NCBI RefSeq assembly: GCF_000284595.1 | Contig: NC_017671.1 | Span: forward strand, 1,521,001-1,585,000 | Length of the DNA: 64,000 nucleotides | Direction of reading: 5' to 3' | Source: Stenotrophomonas maltophilia D457 | GTDB taxonomy: Bacteria > Pseudomonadota > Gammaproteobacteria > Xanthomonadales > Xanthomonadaceae | Shown: positions 1 to 8,992 of the stretch, in pieces | How the letters are laid out: each line of letters starts with the position of its first letter | How positions within the stretch are numbered: position 1 is the stretch's first letter | The notes under the pieces: generated by a model | Database searches by the model: none | Told to the model about the DNA's origin: nothing | What the model saw: only the letters and a program-made list of their open reading frames with translations | Translations under genes and position numbers: made by a program

Positions 1-563
<563 letters not shown>

Positions 564-623
564 GCGGCGTTGTTACCTGTTGTCGGGAGGCGGCGACGGC
601 GGTCGCCGCTCGCAATCCTGTGA

Positions 624-1505
624 TTATCCGGATGCGGCGGGGGATGCCAAGCCGCGCGCAGGGTCCAGCCCGGTTTCCAGGCCGTGCCCGGCCCGTGCCA
701 GGTAGCGACCGGGCGGCAGCCCGAAGTGGCGGCGGAACACGGTAACGAACGCGCTGGCGCTGCTGAAGCCCAGCGCGTGGGCGATGTCGGCCACGCTGCG
801 GCCGTCGGTCAGCTGGCGCAGGGCCTCTGACAGGCGCGCCTGCTGCCGCCACTGGGCGAAGCTGAGCGTGGTCTCGTCGCGGAAGTGACGGGTCAGGCTG
901 CGCGGTGACAGACCGGCCCAATGCGCCCATTCGGCCAGGCTGCGTTCGTCGGAGGGGTCGGCCAGCAACTGCGAGGCGATCTTCAGCAGGCGCCGGTCGT
1001 GCGGCATCGGCAGGTGCATGCGCTGGCGCGGCGCGGTGCGGATCTCGTCCAGCAGCACGTCGATGATGTGCTGGCGCTCGGGCGTGGTGTCATGGCCGAG
1101 CGGCCATTCGCAGATGCGGTCGGCCAGCGCCTGCGCCAGCTTGGACAGGCCCAGCACGCAGGGATCGGCGGGCAGGGTGGCGCAGGCCGGTGCAGCCAGT
1201 GCCATGCCCCAGCCGCGCAACGGGCCGTCGAGGGTGACGGTGTGCGGTTCCAGCGGCGGCATCCAGCCGGCCGAGCCCGGCGCCAGCGACCACGTGCCAT
1301 GCGAGGTGCGGGTGGTCAGCAGGCCGCGTTCGACGCAGATCAACTGGGCACGCTGGTGGTGGTGCCAGTCGACCTCGCGGGCCAGGCCCTGCTGGCTGTC
1401 GAAGCGGAAGGCGATGACCGGCGGGCCGTCGTTGCGCTCGAACCAGTCCAGTGCCTCATCTCTGAGTAGGCGTTTGGGAACCTGAATTTCTGCCTTGTTC
1501 ATCAT
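624..1505 (-). CDS. AraC-family transcriptional regulator
   Basis: This 293-residue regulator has an N-terminal cupin-like sensing half (about residues 20-140, with a His-rich stretch DWHHHQRAQLICVERGLL) and a C-terminal AraC double helix-turn-helix (about residues 175-270, with LAEWAHWAGLSPRSLTRHFR and VADIAHALGFSSASAFVTVF). The frame is open further upstream to 1796, but that would run into the divergent emrR gene and its operator, so I place the start at the ATG pair 1505/1502. The Shine-Dalgarno match is weak. The gene diverges from emrR and lies just upstream of parC on the same strand. Its targets and inducer cannot be told from sequence. Confidence 0.85.
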   Translation of the reverse strand: MMNKAEIQVPKRLLRDEALDWFERNDGPPVIAFRFDSQQGLAREVDWHHHQRAQLICVERGLLTTRTSHGTWSLAPGSAGWMPPLEPHTVTLDGPLRGWGMALAAPACATLPADPCVLGLSKLAQALADRICEWPLGHDTTPERQHIIDVLLDEIRTAPRQRMHLPMPHDRRLLKIASQLLADPSDERSLAEWAHWAGLSPRSLTRHFRDETTLSFAQWRQQARLSEALRQLTDGRSVADIAHALGFSSASAFVTVFRRHFGLPPGRYLARAGHGLETGLDPARGLASPAASG

Positions 1506-1631
1506 GTCCGCTGGCTGAAATGTGACATCCATTGGCTGGATTGTACTACCGGGCCACCTGACCAGATCATTAAGGTAGGCGCCTTCACTGATCGAGCCCG
1601 CTGCTGCAACACAGCATTCGATGCCAGATCG

Positions 1632-1653
1632 AATATTTCCATTGAGAAATATT
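1632..1653. promoter_or_regulatory. Candidate EmrR operator (perfect AT-rich palindrome)
   Basis: AATATTTC and GAAATATT form a perfect 8-bp inverted repeat with a 6-bp spacer, ending 24 bp before the emrR ATG at 1678. It is conspicuously AT-rich in a GC-rich region and has the size and position of a MarR-family operator. Binding by EmrR is inferred. Confidence 0.6.
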
Positions 1654-1677
1654 TTTTTTGGAAGAGAATGCTCCCCC

Positions 1678-2121
1678 ATGATCTGTCCTGCAACCACTCC
1701 CCCCAGCTTCGGCCTGCTGCTGCGCCAGGTGCGCGACGGCCTGGTGCGCCAACTCGACGCGTCCATGGCGGAAGAAGATCTGGGAATCGGCTTCACCCAT
1801 TACATCGGGTTGAAGGTGCTTTCCCACATGGCGCCCTGCACCGCCAACGAACTGGCCCAGGCCATCGACCAGGTGCCCAGCGCGGTCACCCGCCTGCTGG
1901 ACAAGCTGGAGGCGCTGGGCTGCGTCCGCCGCGAGGCGCATGCGCAGGACCGGCGGGCACTGCAGATCGTGCTGACCGACGAAGGCCGTGCGTTGTGGGC
2001 GCGGCTGAAGCTGCGCGGCGACGCGGTGATGGATTACGCGCTGCGTGATCTTTCCGCCGACGAGCGCACGCTGCTGCTGTCCCTCCTTACCCGAATCCGC
2101 GATTCACTGACGACCCCATGA
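1678..2121 (+). CDS. emrR: MarR-family repressor of the emrCAB operon
   Basis: A 147-residue winged-helix regulator of the MarR family, normal length. The DNA-binding core is around residues 55-95 (TANELAQAIDQVPSAVTRLL, then a wing with RREAHAQDRRALQIVLT). In S. maltophilia the equivalent protein, EmrRsm, represses emrCABsm and is released by hydrophobic ligands (established knowledge). An upstream ATG at 1621 is in frame, but it would place the palindrome at 1632-1653 inside the coding region, so I prefer 1678. The stop codon overlaps the emrC start (ATGA, 2118-2121), which shows a single operon and translational coupling. Confidence 0.9.
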   Translation: MICPATTPPSFGLLLRQVRDGLVRQLDASMAEEDLGIGFTHYIGLKVLSHMAPCTANELAQAIDQVPSAVTRLLDKLEALGCVRREAHAQDRRALQIVLTDEGRALWARLKLRGDAVMDYALRDLSADERTLLLSLLTRIRDSLTTP

Positions 2122-3611
2122 ACCCGATCCCGCATTCCACTCTCCGCCGGTCCGGGCGCGCGCTGCTGGTGTCAGCGCTGGCGCTGGCCCTGGCCGCCTG
2201 CGCCAGCAGTCGTGGCCTCAACCCGCAGGGCCACGTGCTTGACGTGGACAGCCTGCACAGCGAACGCACCCTGGCTGACACCGACCTGAGCGCCGCCGGC
2301 TTCCCGGCGCAGGACTGGTGGAAGGCACTGGGCGATGCGCAGCTGGACGCACTGGTCGCCGAAGGCCTGGCCGGTCATCCGAGCCTGGACGCCGCCGACG
2401 CGCGCCTGCGCCAGGCCCAGGCCCAGGTCGGTACCGCGCGCGCCGACGAGCTGCCCAGCCTGTCGGTGTCCGGCGGCTACACCGGCCTGCGCCTGCCCGA
2501 GTCGATGGTCGGCAGCGAGATGGGCGGCCGCTATGGCGGCAGCAGCCAGGTCGCCTTCGATTTCAGCTACGGCGTGGACCTGTGGGGCGGCAAGCGCGCT
2601 GCCTGGGAAGCCGCCGTGGATGGCGCGCATGCCGCCACCGTTGAAGCCCAGGCCGCACGCCTGAACCTGTCCACCGGCATTGCCCAGGCCTATGCCGACC
2701 TGGCCTACGCGTGGCAGCTCAACGACGTGGCCGAGGAAGAACTGACCCGCTCGCAGAAATCGCTGCAGCTGACCCGCCAGCGCCGCAGCGCCGGCATCGA
2801 CAGCGATCTGCAGGTGCGCCAGGCCGAGGCCCGCGTGCCGGCCGCGCAGCAGCAGGTGCTGGCCGCGCAGCAGCGCATCGACGCCGCCCGCACCGCGCTG
2901 GCTGCACTGGTCGGCAAGGGGCCGGACCGTGGCCTGTCGATCCAGCGCCCGCAGCCGTTGAACCCGATGGCACTGCAGCTGCCGGGCGTACTGCCCAGCG
3001 AACTGCTCGGCCGTCGCCCCGACATCGTGGCTGCGCGCTGGCGCGTGGAAGCGGCCGACAAGCAGATCAAGGTCGCCAAGACCAAGTTCTACCCGAGCTT
3101 CAACCTGACCGCGCTGGCCGGCGTGGTCGCCCCGAACGTGGGTGACCTGCTGAAGAGCAGCTCGACCTTCGCCTACATCGGCCCGGCGTTGAGCCTGCCG
3201 ATCTTCGAAGGCGGCAAGCTGCGCGCCAACCTGGCCAACACCGACGCGCAGTACGACCTGGCGGTGGCCAACTACAACCAGGCCGTGCTCGATGCACTGC
3301 GCGACGTCGCCGACCAGGTCAACGCGGTGCGCTCGCTGGCGCAGCAGGCGCACGCGCAGCAGCAGGCAGTGGACACCGCACGCTCGGCCTTCGACCTGGC
3401 CCAGCAGCGCTACCGCGCCGGCATCGGCAGCTACCTGGACGTGCTGACCGCGCAGTCCACCCTGCTGCAGTCGCAGCAGCAGCTGGCCGGCCTGCAGTCG
3501 CAGCAGGTGCAGACCTCGGTGCGCCTGAGCAAGGCGCTGGGCGGTGGTTTGCAGCCCGCCGACACCGACCGCGCACCGATCGCCTCCCATTCCGATTCCT
3601 CGCATTCCTGA
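2118..3611 (+). CDS. emrC: EmrC outer-membrane efflux lipoprotein (TolC/NodT family)
   Basis: Outer-membrane channel of the EmrCAB tripartite pump, 497 residues. The N-terminus is a lipoprotein signal with lipobox LAAC and acylated Cys28. Two outer-membrane-factor repeats follow, each carrying long helical hairpins; [13 protein letters not shown] motifs mark the family (here SELLGRRPDIVAARWRVEAA). It starts inside the emrR stop (ATGA) and is followed after 11 bp by emrA. Having the OMF gene first in an emr operon is characteristic of S. maltophilia and unlike E. coli, which uses the separately encoded TolC. Confidence 0.93.
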   Translation: MNPIPHSTLRRSGRALLVSALALALAACASSRGLNPQGHVLDVDSLHSERTLADTDLSAAGFPAQDWWKALGDAQLDALVAEGLAGHPSLDAADARLRQAQAQVGTARADELPSLSVSGGYTGLRLPESMVGSEMGGRYGGSSQVAFDFSYGVDLWGGKRAAWEAAVDGAHAATVEAQAARLNLSTGIAQAYADLAYAWQLNDVAEEELTRSQKSLQLTRQRRSAGIDSDLQVRQAEARVPAAQQQVLAAQQRIDAARTALAALVGKGPDRGLSIQRPQPLNPMALQLPGVLPSELLGRRPDIVAARWRVEAADKQIKVAKTKFYPSFNLTALAGVVAPNVGDLLKSSSTFAYIGPALSLPIFEGGKLRANLANTDAQYDLAVANYNQAVLDALRDVADQVNAVRSLAQQAHAQQQAVDTARSAFDLAQQRYRAGIGSYLDVLTAQSTLLQSQQQLAGLQSQQVQTSVRLSKALGGGLQPADTDRAPIASHSDSSHS

Positions 3612-3622
3612 AGACTTCCGCC

Positions 3623-4804
3623 ATGAGCCAGACCCAAGACACTGCGGCCCCGGCCGCCCCCAACCGCCGCGGCAACCTGCTGCGCGGCCTGTTCGTGATC
3701 GTCGTGCTGCTGCTTGCCGCACTGGCGCTGTGGTACTTCATGTTCGGCCGTTGGTTCGAAGAAACCGACGATGCCTACGTGCAGGGCAACCTGGTGCAGA
3801 TCACCCCGCTGGTGGCCGGTACCGTGGTCGCCATCAACGCCGATGACGGCATGCGCGTGGAGCGCGGCCAGCTGCTGGTGCAGCTGGACCCGTCCGACAC
3901 CTCGGTGGCGCTGCAGCAGGCCGAGGCCAACCTGGCCAAGACCGTGCGCCAGACCCGTGGCCTGTACCGCAGCGTGGAAGGCGCGCAGGCGGACCTGAAC
4001 GCCCGCCAGGTGACCCTGAAGCGCGTACGCGAGGACTTCGCCCGCCGCAAGGATCTGGCCGCCACTGGCGCCATTTCCAACGAAGAACTGGCCCACGCCC
4101 GCGACGAGCTGGCGGCGGCCGAAGCGGCCGTGGCCGGTTCGCGCGAGACCGTCGAGCGCAACCGCGCGCTGGTCGACGACACCGTGATCGCCACCCAGCC
4201 GGACGTGCAGGCCGCCGCCGCGCAGCTGCGCCAGGCGTTCCTCAACAACGCCCGCGCCGGCATCGTCGCGCCGGTCACCGGCTACGTCGCCCGTCGTTCG
4301 GTGCAGGTGGGCCAGCGCGTGCAGCCGGGCAATGCCCTGATGGCCGTGGTGCCGACCGAGCAGATGTGGGTCGAGGCCAACTTCAAGGAAACCCAGCTGC
4401 GCCATATGCGCCTGGGCCAGGAAGTGGAGCTGAAGTCGGACCTGTATGCCGGTGACGTGAAGTACAAGGGCCGCATCCAGAGCCTGGGCCTGGGTACCGG
4501 CTCGGCGTTCTCGCTGTTGCCGGCGCAGAACGCCAGCGGCAACTGGATCAAGATCGTGCAGCGCGTGCCGGTGCGCATCGCCATCGATGCCAAGCAGCTG
4601 GCCGAACACCCGCTGCGCATCGGCCTGTCGATGAAGGCCGAAGTGAGCCTGCGCGACCAGAAGGGTGAAGTACTGCCGAGCACCCCGGCCAAGGGCACCG
4701 TGTTCGACACCGACGTATATGCCAAGCAGCTGCATGATGCCGATGAGGTGATCCACACGATCATCCAGGGCAACCTGCCGCAGCAACAGGCAAAGGTGGG
4801 CTGA
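3623..4804 (+). CDS. emrA: EmrA membrane-fusion (periplasmic adaptor) protein
   Basis: Periplasmic adaptor that joins the inner-membrane MFS pump EmrB to the outer-membrane EmrC. The 393-residue protein has one N-terminal membrane anchor (about residues 18-40, LFVIVVLLLAALALWYF). It is followed by a biotinyl-lipoyl half-motif (EETDDAYVQGNLVQITPLVA), a long alpha-hairpin rich in Ala/Glu/Arg (about 95-210), the second lipoyl half (GIVAPVTGYVARRSVQVGQR) and a beta-barrel domain. Length and order match EmrA/HlyD_D23 proteins. Eleven base pairs separate it from emrC and seven from emrB. Confidence 0.94.
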   Translation: MSQTQDTAAPAAPNRRGNLLRGLFVIVVLLLAALALWYFMFGRWFEETDDAYVQGNLVQITPLVAGTVVAINADDGMRVERGQLLVQLDPSDTSVALQQAEANLAKTVRQTRGLYRSVEGAQADLNARQVTLKRVREDFARRKDLAATGAISNEELAHARDELAAAEAAVAGSRETVERNRALVDDTVIATQPDVQAAAAQLRQAFLNNARAGIVAPVTGYVARRSVQVGQRVQPGNALMAVVPTEQMWVEANFKETQLRHMRLGQEVELKSDLYAGDVKYKGRIQSLGLGTGSAFSLLPAQNASGNWIKIVQRVPVRIAIDAKQLAEHPLRIGLSMKAEVSLRDQKGEVLPSTPAKGTVFDTDVYAKQLHDADEVIHTIIQGNLPQQQAKVG

Positions 4805-4811
4805 GGTCGCC

Positions 4812-6398
4812 ATGTCCGCACAAGCTCCAGCCGCACCCGGCGCTCCGGGTGCACCGGCGGCGCCGGGTGCGGCCTCCGGGTTCCTGCCACCCAGCGTCGC
4901 CCTGTGCACCGTGGGCCTGGCGATGGCGTCGTTCATGCAGGTGCTCGACACCACCATCGCCAACGTTTCACTGCCGACCATCGCCGGTAATCTCGGCGCC
5001 AGCTCGCAGCAGGCGACCTGGGTCATCACTTCGTTCGCGGTCAGCACGGCCATCGCGCTGCCGCTGACCGGCTGGCTCAGCCGTCGCTTCGGCGAGCGCA
5101 AGCTGTTCGTCTGGGCCACGCTGGCCTTCGTCATCACCTCGCTGCTGTGCGGCCTGGCGCAGAGCATGGGCATGCTGGTGCTGTCGCGTGCGCTGCAGGG
5201 TTTCGTGGCCGGCCCGATGTACCCGATCACGCAGTCGCTGCTGGTCTCGATCTATCCGCGCGAGAAACGCGGACAGGCATTGGCGCTGCTGGCGATGATC
5301 ACGGTGGTGGCGCCCATCTGCGGTCCGATCCTCGGTGGTTGGATCACCGACAACTACAGCTGGGAGTGGATCTTCCTGATCAACGTGCCACTGGGCATCT
5401 TCGCCGCGCTGGTGGTGGGCAACCAGCTGAAGGGACGCCCGGAGCAGATCGAGAAGCCGAAGATGGACTACGTCGGCCTGGTCACCCTGGTGATCGGTGT
5501 CGGTGCCCTGCAGCTGGTGCTCGACCTGGGCAACGACGAGGACTGGTTCTCGTCGATGAAGATCGTGGTGCTGGCCTGCGTGGCGGTGGTGACGCTGACG
5601 GTGTTCCTGATCTGGGAGCTGACCGACAAGGATCCGATCGTCGACCTGAAGCTGTTCCGGCACCGCAACTTCCGCGCCGGCACGCTGGCGATGGTGGTGG
5701 CCTACGCGGCGTTCTTCAGCGTGGCGCTGCTGATCCCGCAGTGGCTGCAGCGTGACATGGGCTACACCGCGATCTGGGCAGGCCTGGCGACCGCGCCGAT
5801 CGGCATCCTGCCGGTGATCATGACGCCATTCGTCGGCAAGTACGCATCGCGCTTCGACATGCGCATGCTGGCCACGGTGGCCTTCATCGTGCTGTCGATG
5901 ACCAGCTTCCTGCGTTCGAACTTCAACCTGCAGGTGGACTACATGCACGTGGCCGGCGTGCAGCTGATCATGGGCATCGGCGTCGCGCTGTTCTTCATGC
6001 CGGTGCTGCAGATCCTGCTGTCGGACCTGGATGGGCGCGAGATCGCGGCGGGCTCCGGCCTGGCCACGTTCCTGCGTACGCTGGGTGGCAGCTTCGCGGC
6101 GTCACTGACGACGTGGCTGTGGGCGCGGCGTACCCAGGTGCACCATGCCGACCTGACCGAGCACATCTCGGCCTATCAGCCCGGCATGCAGGACCAGGTG
6201 ACGGCGATGGGGCAGGGCGACCTGCAACACGGTGCAGCGGTACTGAACAACATGATCAACCACCAGGCATCGCAGATGGGCTTCAACGACATCTTCTTCC
6301 TGCTGGGCTGGATCTTCCTGGCGATCATCACGTTCCTGTGGCTGGCCAAGCCGCCGTTCGGCGCGGGTGCAGGTGCTGCCGCCGGCGGCGGGCACTGA
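4812..6398 (+). CDS. emrB: EmrB MFS multidrug/H+ antiporter (DHA2, 14 TM)
   Basis: Inner-membrane proton-driven pump of the EmrCAB system, 528 residues, with about 14 predicted membrane helices after an Ala/Pro-rich N-tail. Motif C of the drug antiporters is visible as LAMITVVAPICGPILGGWIT, and motif A as GWLSRRFGERKLFVW. In S. maltophilia EmrCAB exports hydrophobic compounds such as nalidixic acid, erythromycin and uncouplers (established for EmrCABsm). It is the last gene of the operon; a strong terminator follows 24 bp after the stop. Confidence 0.95.
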   Translation: MSAQAPAAPGAPGAPAAPGAASGFLPPSVALCTVGLAMASFMQVLDTTIANVSLPTIAGNLGASSQQATWVITSFAVSTAIALPLTGWLSRRFGERKLFVWATLAFVITSLLCGLAQSMGMLVLSRALQGFVAGPMYPITQSLLVSIYPREKRGQALALLAMITVVAPICGPILGGWITDNYSWEWIFLINVPLGIFAALVVGNQLKGRPEQIEKPKMDYVGLVTLVIGVGALQLVLDLGNDEDWFSSMKIVVLACVAVVTLTVFLIWELTDKDPIVDLKLFRHRNFRAGTLAMVVAYAAFFSVALLIPQWLQRDMGYTAIWAGLATAPIGILPVIMTPFVGKYASRFDMRMLATVAFIVLSMTSFLRSNFNLQVDYMHVAGVQLIMGIGVALFFMPVLQILLSDLDGREIAAGSGLATFLRTLGGSFAASLTTWLWARRTQVHHADLTEHISAYQPGMQDQVTAMGQGDLQHGAAVLNNMINHQASQMGFNDIFFLLGWIFLAIITFLWLAKPPFGAGAGAAAGGGH

Positions 6399-6422
6399 CC
6401 GTTCATTGCTGTTGAAACGCAG

Positions 6423-6453
6423 AAACCCCGCCGCAAGGCGGGGTTTTTCTTTT
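6423..6453. terminator. Rho-independent terminator after emrB
   Basis: A 10-bp stem AAACCCCGCC/GGCGGGGTTT with a GCAA loop is followed by a T-rich run (6444-6453). The A-run on the other side makes it potentially bidirectional. Confidence 0.9.
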
Positions 6454-6457
6454 GGTG

Positions 6458-6482
6458 GATCCACGCCACGCATGGATGGATC
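6458..6482. repeat. Degenerate SMAG-like palindrome
   Basis: An imperfect ATCCACGC...GGAT palindrome resembles the better-preserved element at 23192-23214. It lies between the emrB terminator and the tRNA terminator. Confidence 0.4.
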
Positions 6483-6510
6483 TCGGGGCGTGAATTCCCA
6501 GACCCCGGAA

Positions 6511-6536
6511 ACGAAAAAACCCGCTTTCGCGGGTTT
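6511..6536 (-). terminator. Terminator of the first tRNA-Leu
   Basis: Perfect 8-bp stem AAACCCGC/GCGGGTTT with a TTTC loop (6517-6536), followed on the minus strand by a T-run. The same hairpin recurs at 8453-8472 beside the second tRNA copy. Confidence 0.85.
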
Positions 6537-6551
6537 GATCATCTTGAGTCG

Positions 6552-6636
<85 letters not shown>

Positions 6637-6686
6637 GACTCAGGAGATGAATTATGGGGAGCCACAGAAGATGTGTCAACAACATT

Positions 6687-7586
6687 TCACACTTTTTTCT
6701 GGGGCTGCACGCCCAGGTGATGCAGCAGGCTGCGCATCGCCGATGACAGTCGTGTCCACTCGGCAAAGCACGCGCACAGGCGTCGTTGCGCCCACGCATC
6801 GGCGAGCGGTACGGCGACGGTGTGCGTGCTGCGCCGATGCTGGCGCGCGATGGTCCGCGGCACGATGCCGACGCCGATGCCGTGGCCGACCATGATGCAC
6901 ACGCCTTCGAAGGTCTTCATGCGGATGCGTACATCCAGGCGGCGCCCGATGTCGCGCGCCTGGTCCTCGATGTAGGTCTGCAGTGCATTGCCGTCGGCCA
7001 GGGCAACGAAGGTCTCTCCGGCAGCCTCGGCAAAAGCCAGGCTGCGCCGGGTCGCGAAGCGGTGGTCGGCCGGCAGCAGCATCACCAGGGGATCTTCGGC
7101 GACCACATGCTGCTGCAGGCCGGCAGCGTCGACCGCATCGCTGATGATGCCGGCTTCGGCCTGGCCGGCACTGATCGCGCGTACGACTTCGGGGCTGGTG
7201 CGCTCCAGCAGTTCCACATGCAGGCGTGGGCGTCCGGCCAGCCACGGCGCGAGCCGCGAGGGCAGGTAGTTGGTCAGCGCGGCGGTGTTGGCATACAGGT
7301 GCAGGGTGCCGCGCGCACCCTGCGCGAACGCCTGTAGTTCGCCACGCAGCTGTGCCTGCTGCTGCAGGATCAGGCGTGCGTGGTGGGCGAGGGCGGCGCC
7401 GGCCTCGGTCAGGCTGACGCCGCGTGGGTGCCGGTGCAACAGCGCGGTGCCGGCATCGGCTTCGATCGTGCGCAGGCGCTCGCTGGCTGAACCCAATGCC
7501 AGGTTTGCCTGTGCCGCGCCGGCGGTGATGCTGCCGGCTTCGGCGATTGCCAGGAACAGGCGCAGGTCGGCGATGTCCATCCGCAT
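6687..7586 (-). CDS. LysR-family transcriptional regulator
   Basis: A LysR-type activator/repressor of about 299 residues. It has an N-terminal winged helix (DLRLFLAIAEAGSITAGAAQ, then ALGSASERLRTIEADAGTAL) and a C-terminal periplasmic-binding-protein-like effector domain (about residues 90-290). I chose the ATG at 7586, which has a GAGG six bases upstream; ATGs at 7598 and 7580 are also possible. It is divergent from the TauE/SafE permease gene at 7685, with about 100 bp between them, the usual arrangement of a LysR regulator and its target. Permease control is inferred and the effector is unknown. Confidence 0.88.
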   Translation of the reverse strand: MRMDIADLRLFLAIAEAGSITAGAAQANLALGSASERLRTIEADAGTALLHRHPRGVSLTEAGAALAHHARLILQQQAQLRGELQAFAQGARGTLHLYANTAALTNYLPSRLAPWLAGRPRLHVELLERTSPEVVRAISAGQAEAGIISDAVDAAGLQQHVVAEDPLVMLLPADHRFATRRSLAFAEAAGETFVALADGNALQTYIEDQARDIGRRLDVRIRMKTFEGVCIMVGHGIGVGIVPRTIARQHRRSTHTVAVPLADAWAQRRLCACFAEWTRLSSAMRSLLHHLGVQPQKKV

Positions 7587-7684
7587 GTCGTGCCTCATTG
7601 CTGATCCGGCGCCTTCGGGTCAGCCGAAGGCTGGGCCGGGAAGACCGCATTGTGCGCCTGGCGAGGGCCCGGTCCAATGAAGCC

Positions 7685-8431
7685 ATGCATGAATCGACAT
7701 ACTTCTATTTGCTGCTGGTGGTGGTGTTCGTGCTGGCCGGCGTGGTCAAGGGCGTGACAGGGATGGGGTTGCCGACGGTGGCGATGGGCCTGCTGGGCAG
7801 CACCCTGTCACCGGTGGCGGCGGCGTCGATGCTGTTCATTCCAACCTTCGTCACCAATGCGTGGCAACTGCTGTCCGGGCCGTCGCTGGGCCACATCGTG
7901 CGGCGTTTGTGGCCGATGATGCTTGCCGTGGTGGTGGTGACGCTGGGTTCGGCCGCACTGCTGGTGCGGGTCGATCGCACCTGGTCGCGCGTTGCGCTGG
8001 GCGTGGCATTGGTGGTCTATGCCGCCTATGCGTTGCTCGCGCCGGTGTTCCGCGTGCCGCAGCGGCGCGAGCGCTGGCTGGGGCCGCTGGTGGGTGCGCT
8101 GTCCGGCGTGGTGACGGGGGCGACGGGTGTGTTCGTGATGCCGGCGGTGCCGTACCTGCAGTCGCTGGGATTGCAGCGCGAGGAGCTGGTGCAGGCGCTC
8201 GGGCTGGCGTTCACCGTGTCGACGATTTCGCTGACCACCGGTCTGGTGCTGCACGGTGCGTTCGGCATCCAGCAGCTGGGGTTGAGTGCGCTGGCGGTGC
8301 TGCCGGCGCTGCTGGGCATGTGGCTGGGCCAGGTGATCCGGCAGCGCATCAGTGCCCGCGTGTTCCGCGCCTGCTTCCTGGGGTTCCTGCTGCTGCTCGG
8401 GCTGGAACTGGTGCTGCGGCCGTTGTTCTGA
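7685..8431 (+). CDS. TauE/SafE-family membrane permease
   Basis: A 248-residue integral membrane protein of the TauE/SafE (DUF81) family, with about 8 hydrophobic helices in two related halves. The motifs GVVKGVTGMGLPTVAMGLLG (N-terminal half) and SGVVTGATGVFVMPAVPYLQ (C-terminal half) are typical. Members export or import sulfonates, sulfite or related organic anions; the substrate here is unknown. I chose the ATG at 7685 because translation from there begins directly with the first helix; the open frame starts 46 codons earlier and overlaps the LysR gene. A bidirectional terminator follows. Confidence 0.87.
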   Translation: MHESTYFYLLLVVVFVLAGVVKGVTGMGLPTVAMGLLGSTLSPVAAASMLFIPTFVTNAWQLLSGPSLGHIVRRLWPMMLAVVVVTLGSAALLVRVDRTWSRVALGVALVVYAAYALLAPVFRVPQRRERWLGPLVGALSGVVTGATGVFVMPAVPYLQSLGLQREELVQALGLAFTVSTISLTTGLVLHGAFGIQQLGLSALAVLPALLGMWLGQVIRQRISARVFRACFLGFLLLLGLELVLRPLF

Positions 8432-8443
8432 TGCCGGATCCGG

Positions 8444-8476
8444 GGCATGAAAAAACCCGCTTTCGCGGGTTTTTCT
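8444..8476. terminator. Shared terminator between the TauE gene and tRNA-Leu copy 2
   Basis: The stem AAACCCGC/GCGGGTTT with TTTC loop (8453-8472) is flanked by A and T runs, so it can end transcription arriving from either side. The core is identical to the hairpin at 6517-6536. Confidence 0.85.
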
Positions 8477-8487
8477 CATTCTCGACG

Positions 8488-8572
<85 letters not shown>

Positions 8573-8686
8573 GTCGAGGAGCGAGATTATGGGGTGCCGT
8601 GACGGGGGTGTCAACACTTTTTGCTGATCCCGGGTCGGTTGCCGTTGCGCATGCGAAACGGGCTCTGCCCCCCATCTCACTCGCTT

Positions 8687-8725
8687 GGGGCCAGAGCCCT
8701 TTCCTCTGGAAAGGAATCCGACCCC
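8687..8725. repeat. Dispersed palindrome, second family (copy 1, degenerate)
   Basis: Arms GGGGCCAGAGCCC and ATCCGACCCC enclose a TTTCC/GGAAA inner stem. This is the same architecture as the elements at 12945, 39391, 39446, 43107 and 43166. Confidence 0.6.
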
Positions 8726-8743
8726 GGCTGCCGGATCACAGGC

Positions 8744-8776
8744 AAAAAAAATCCCCGCCGAAGCGAGGAGTTTTTT
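8744..8776 (-). terminator. Terminator of tRNA-Leu copy 3
   Basis: On the minus strand the stem CTCCTCGC/GCGGGGA with a TTCG tetraloop is followed by eight T residues. It lies directly downstream of the third tRNA-Leu. Confidence 0.8.
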
Positions 8777-8779
8777 CGT

Positions 8780-8864
<85 letters not shown>

Positions 8865-8992
8865 GTTCCAGAGGCGCAATTGTGAAGATGAATCCGCAGG
8901 CTGTCAACGACTTCCTGAATGTTTTTGACGCGATCGCTTGAAGGCGACCGCTGACCCGTTCTGCACGCCGCCAGCGGCTACCATGTAGGGCG

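Noticed and set aside
1621..1677. Longer emrR starting at ATG 1621
   Set aside because: It would place the perfect palindrome inside the coding region and add residues not seen in MarR proteins.
1506..1796. N-terminal extension of the AraC gene to 1796
   Set aside because: It would overlap the start of the divergent emrR gene and cover the operator; residues there look non-coding.
2172..3722. 516-codon antisense frame opposite emrC
   Set aside because: No start region, motif or operon context; emrC is clearly coding.
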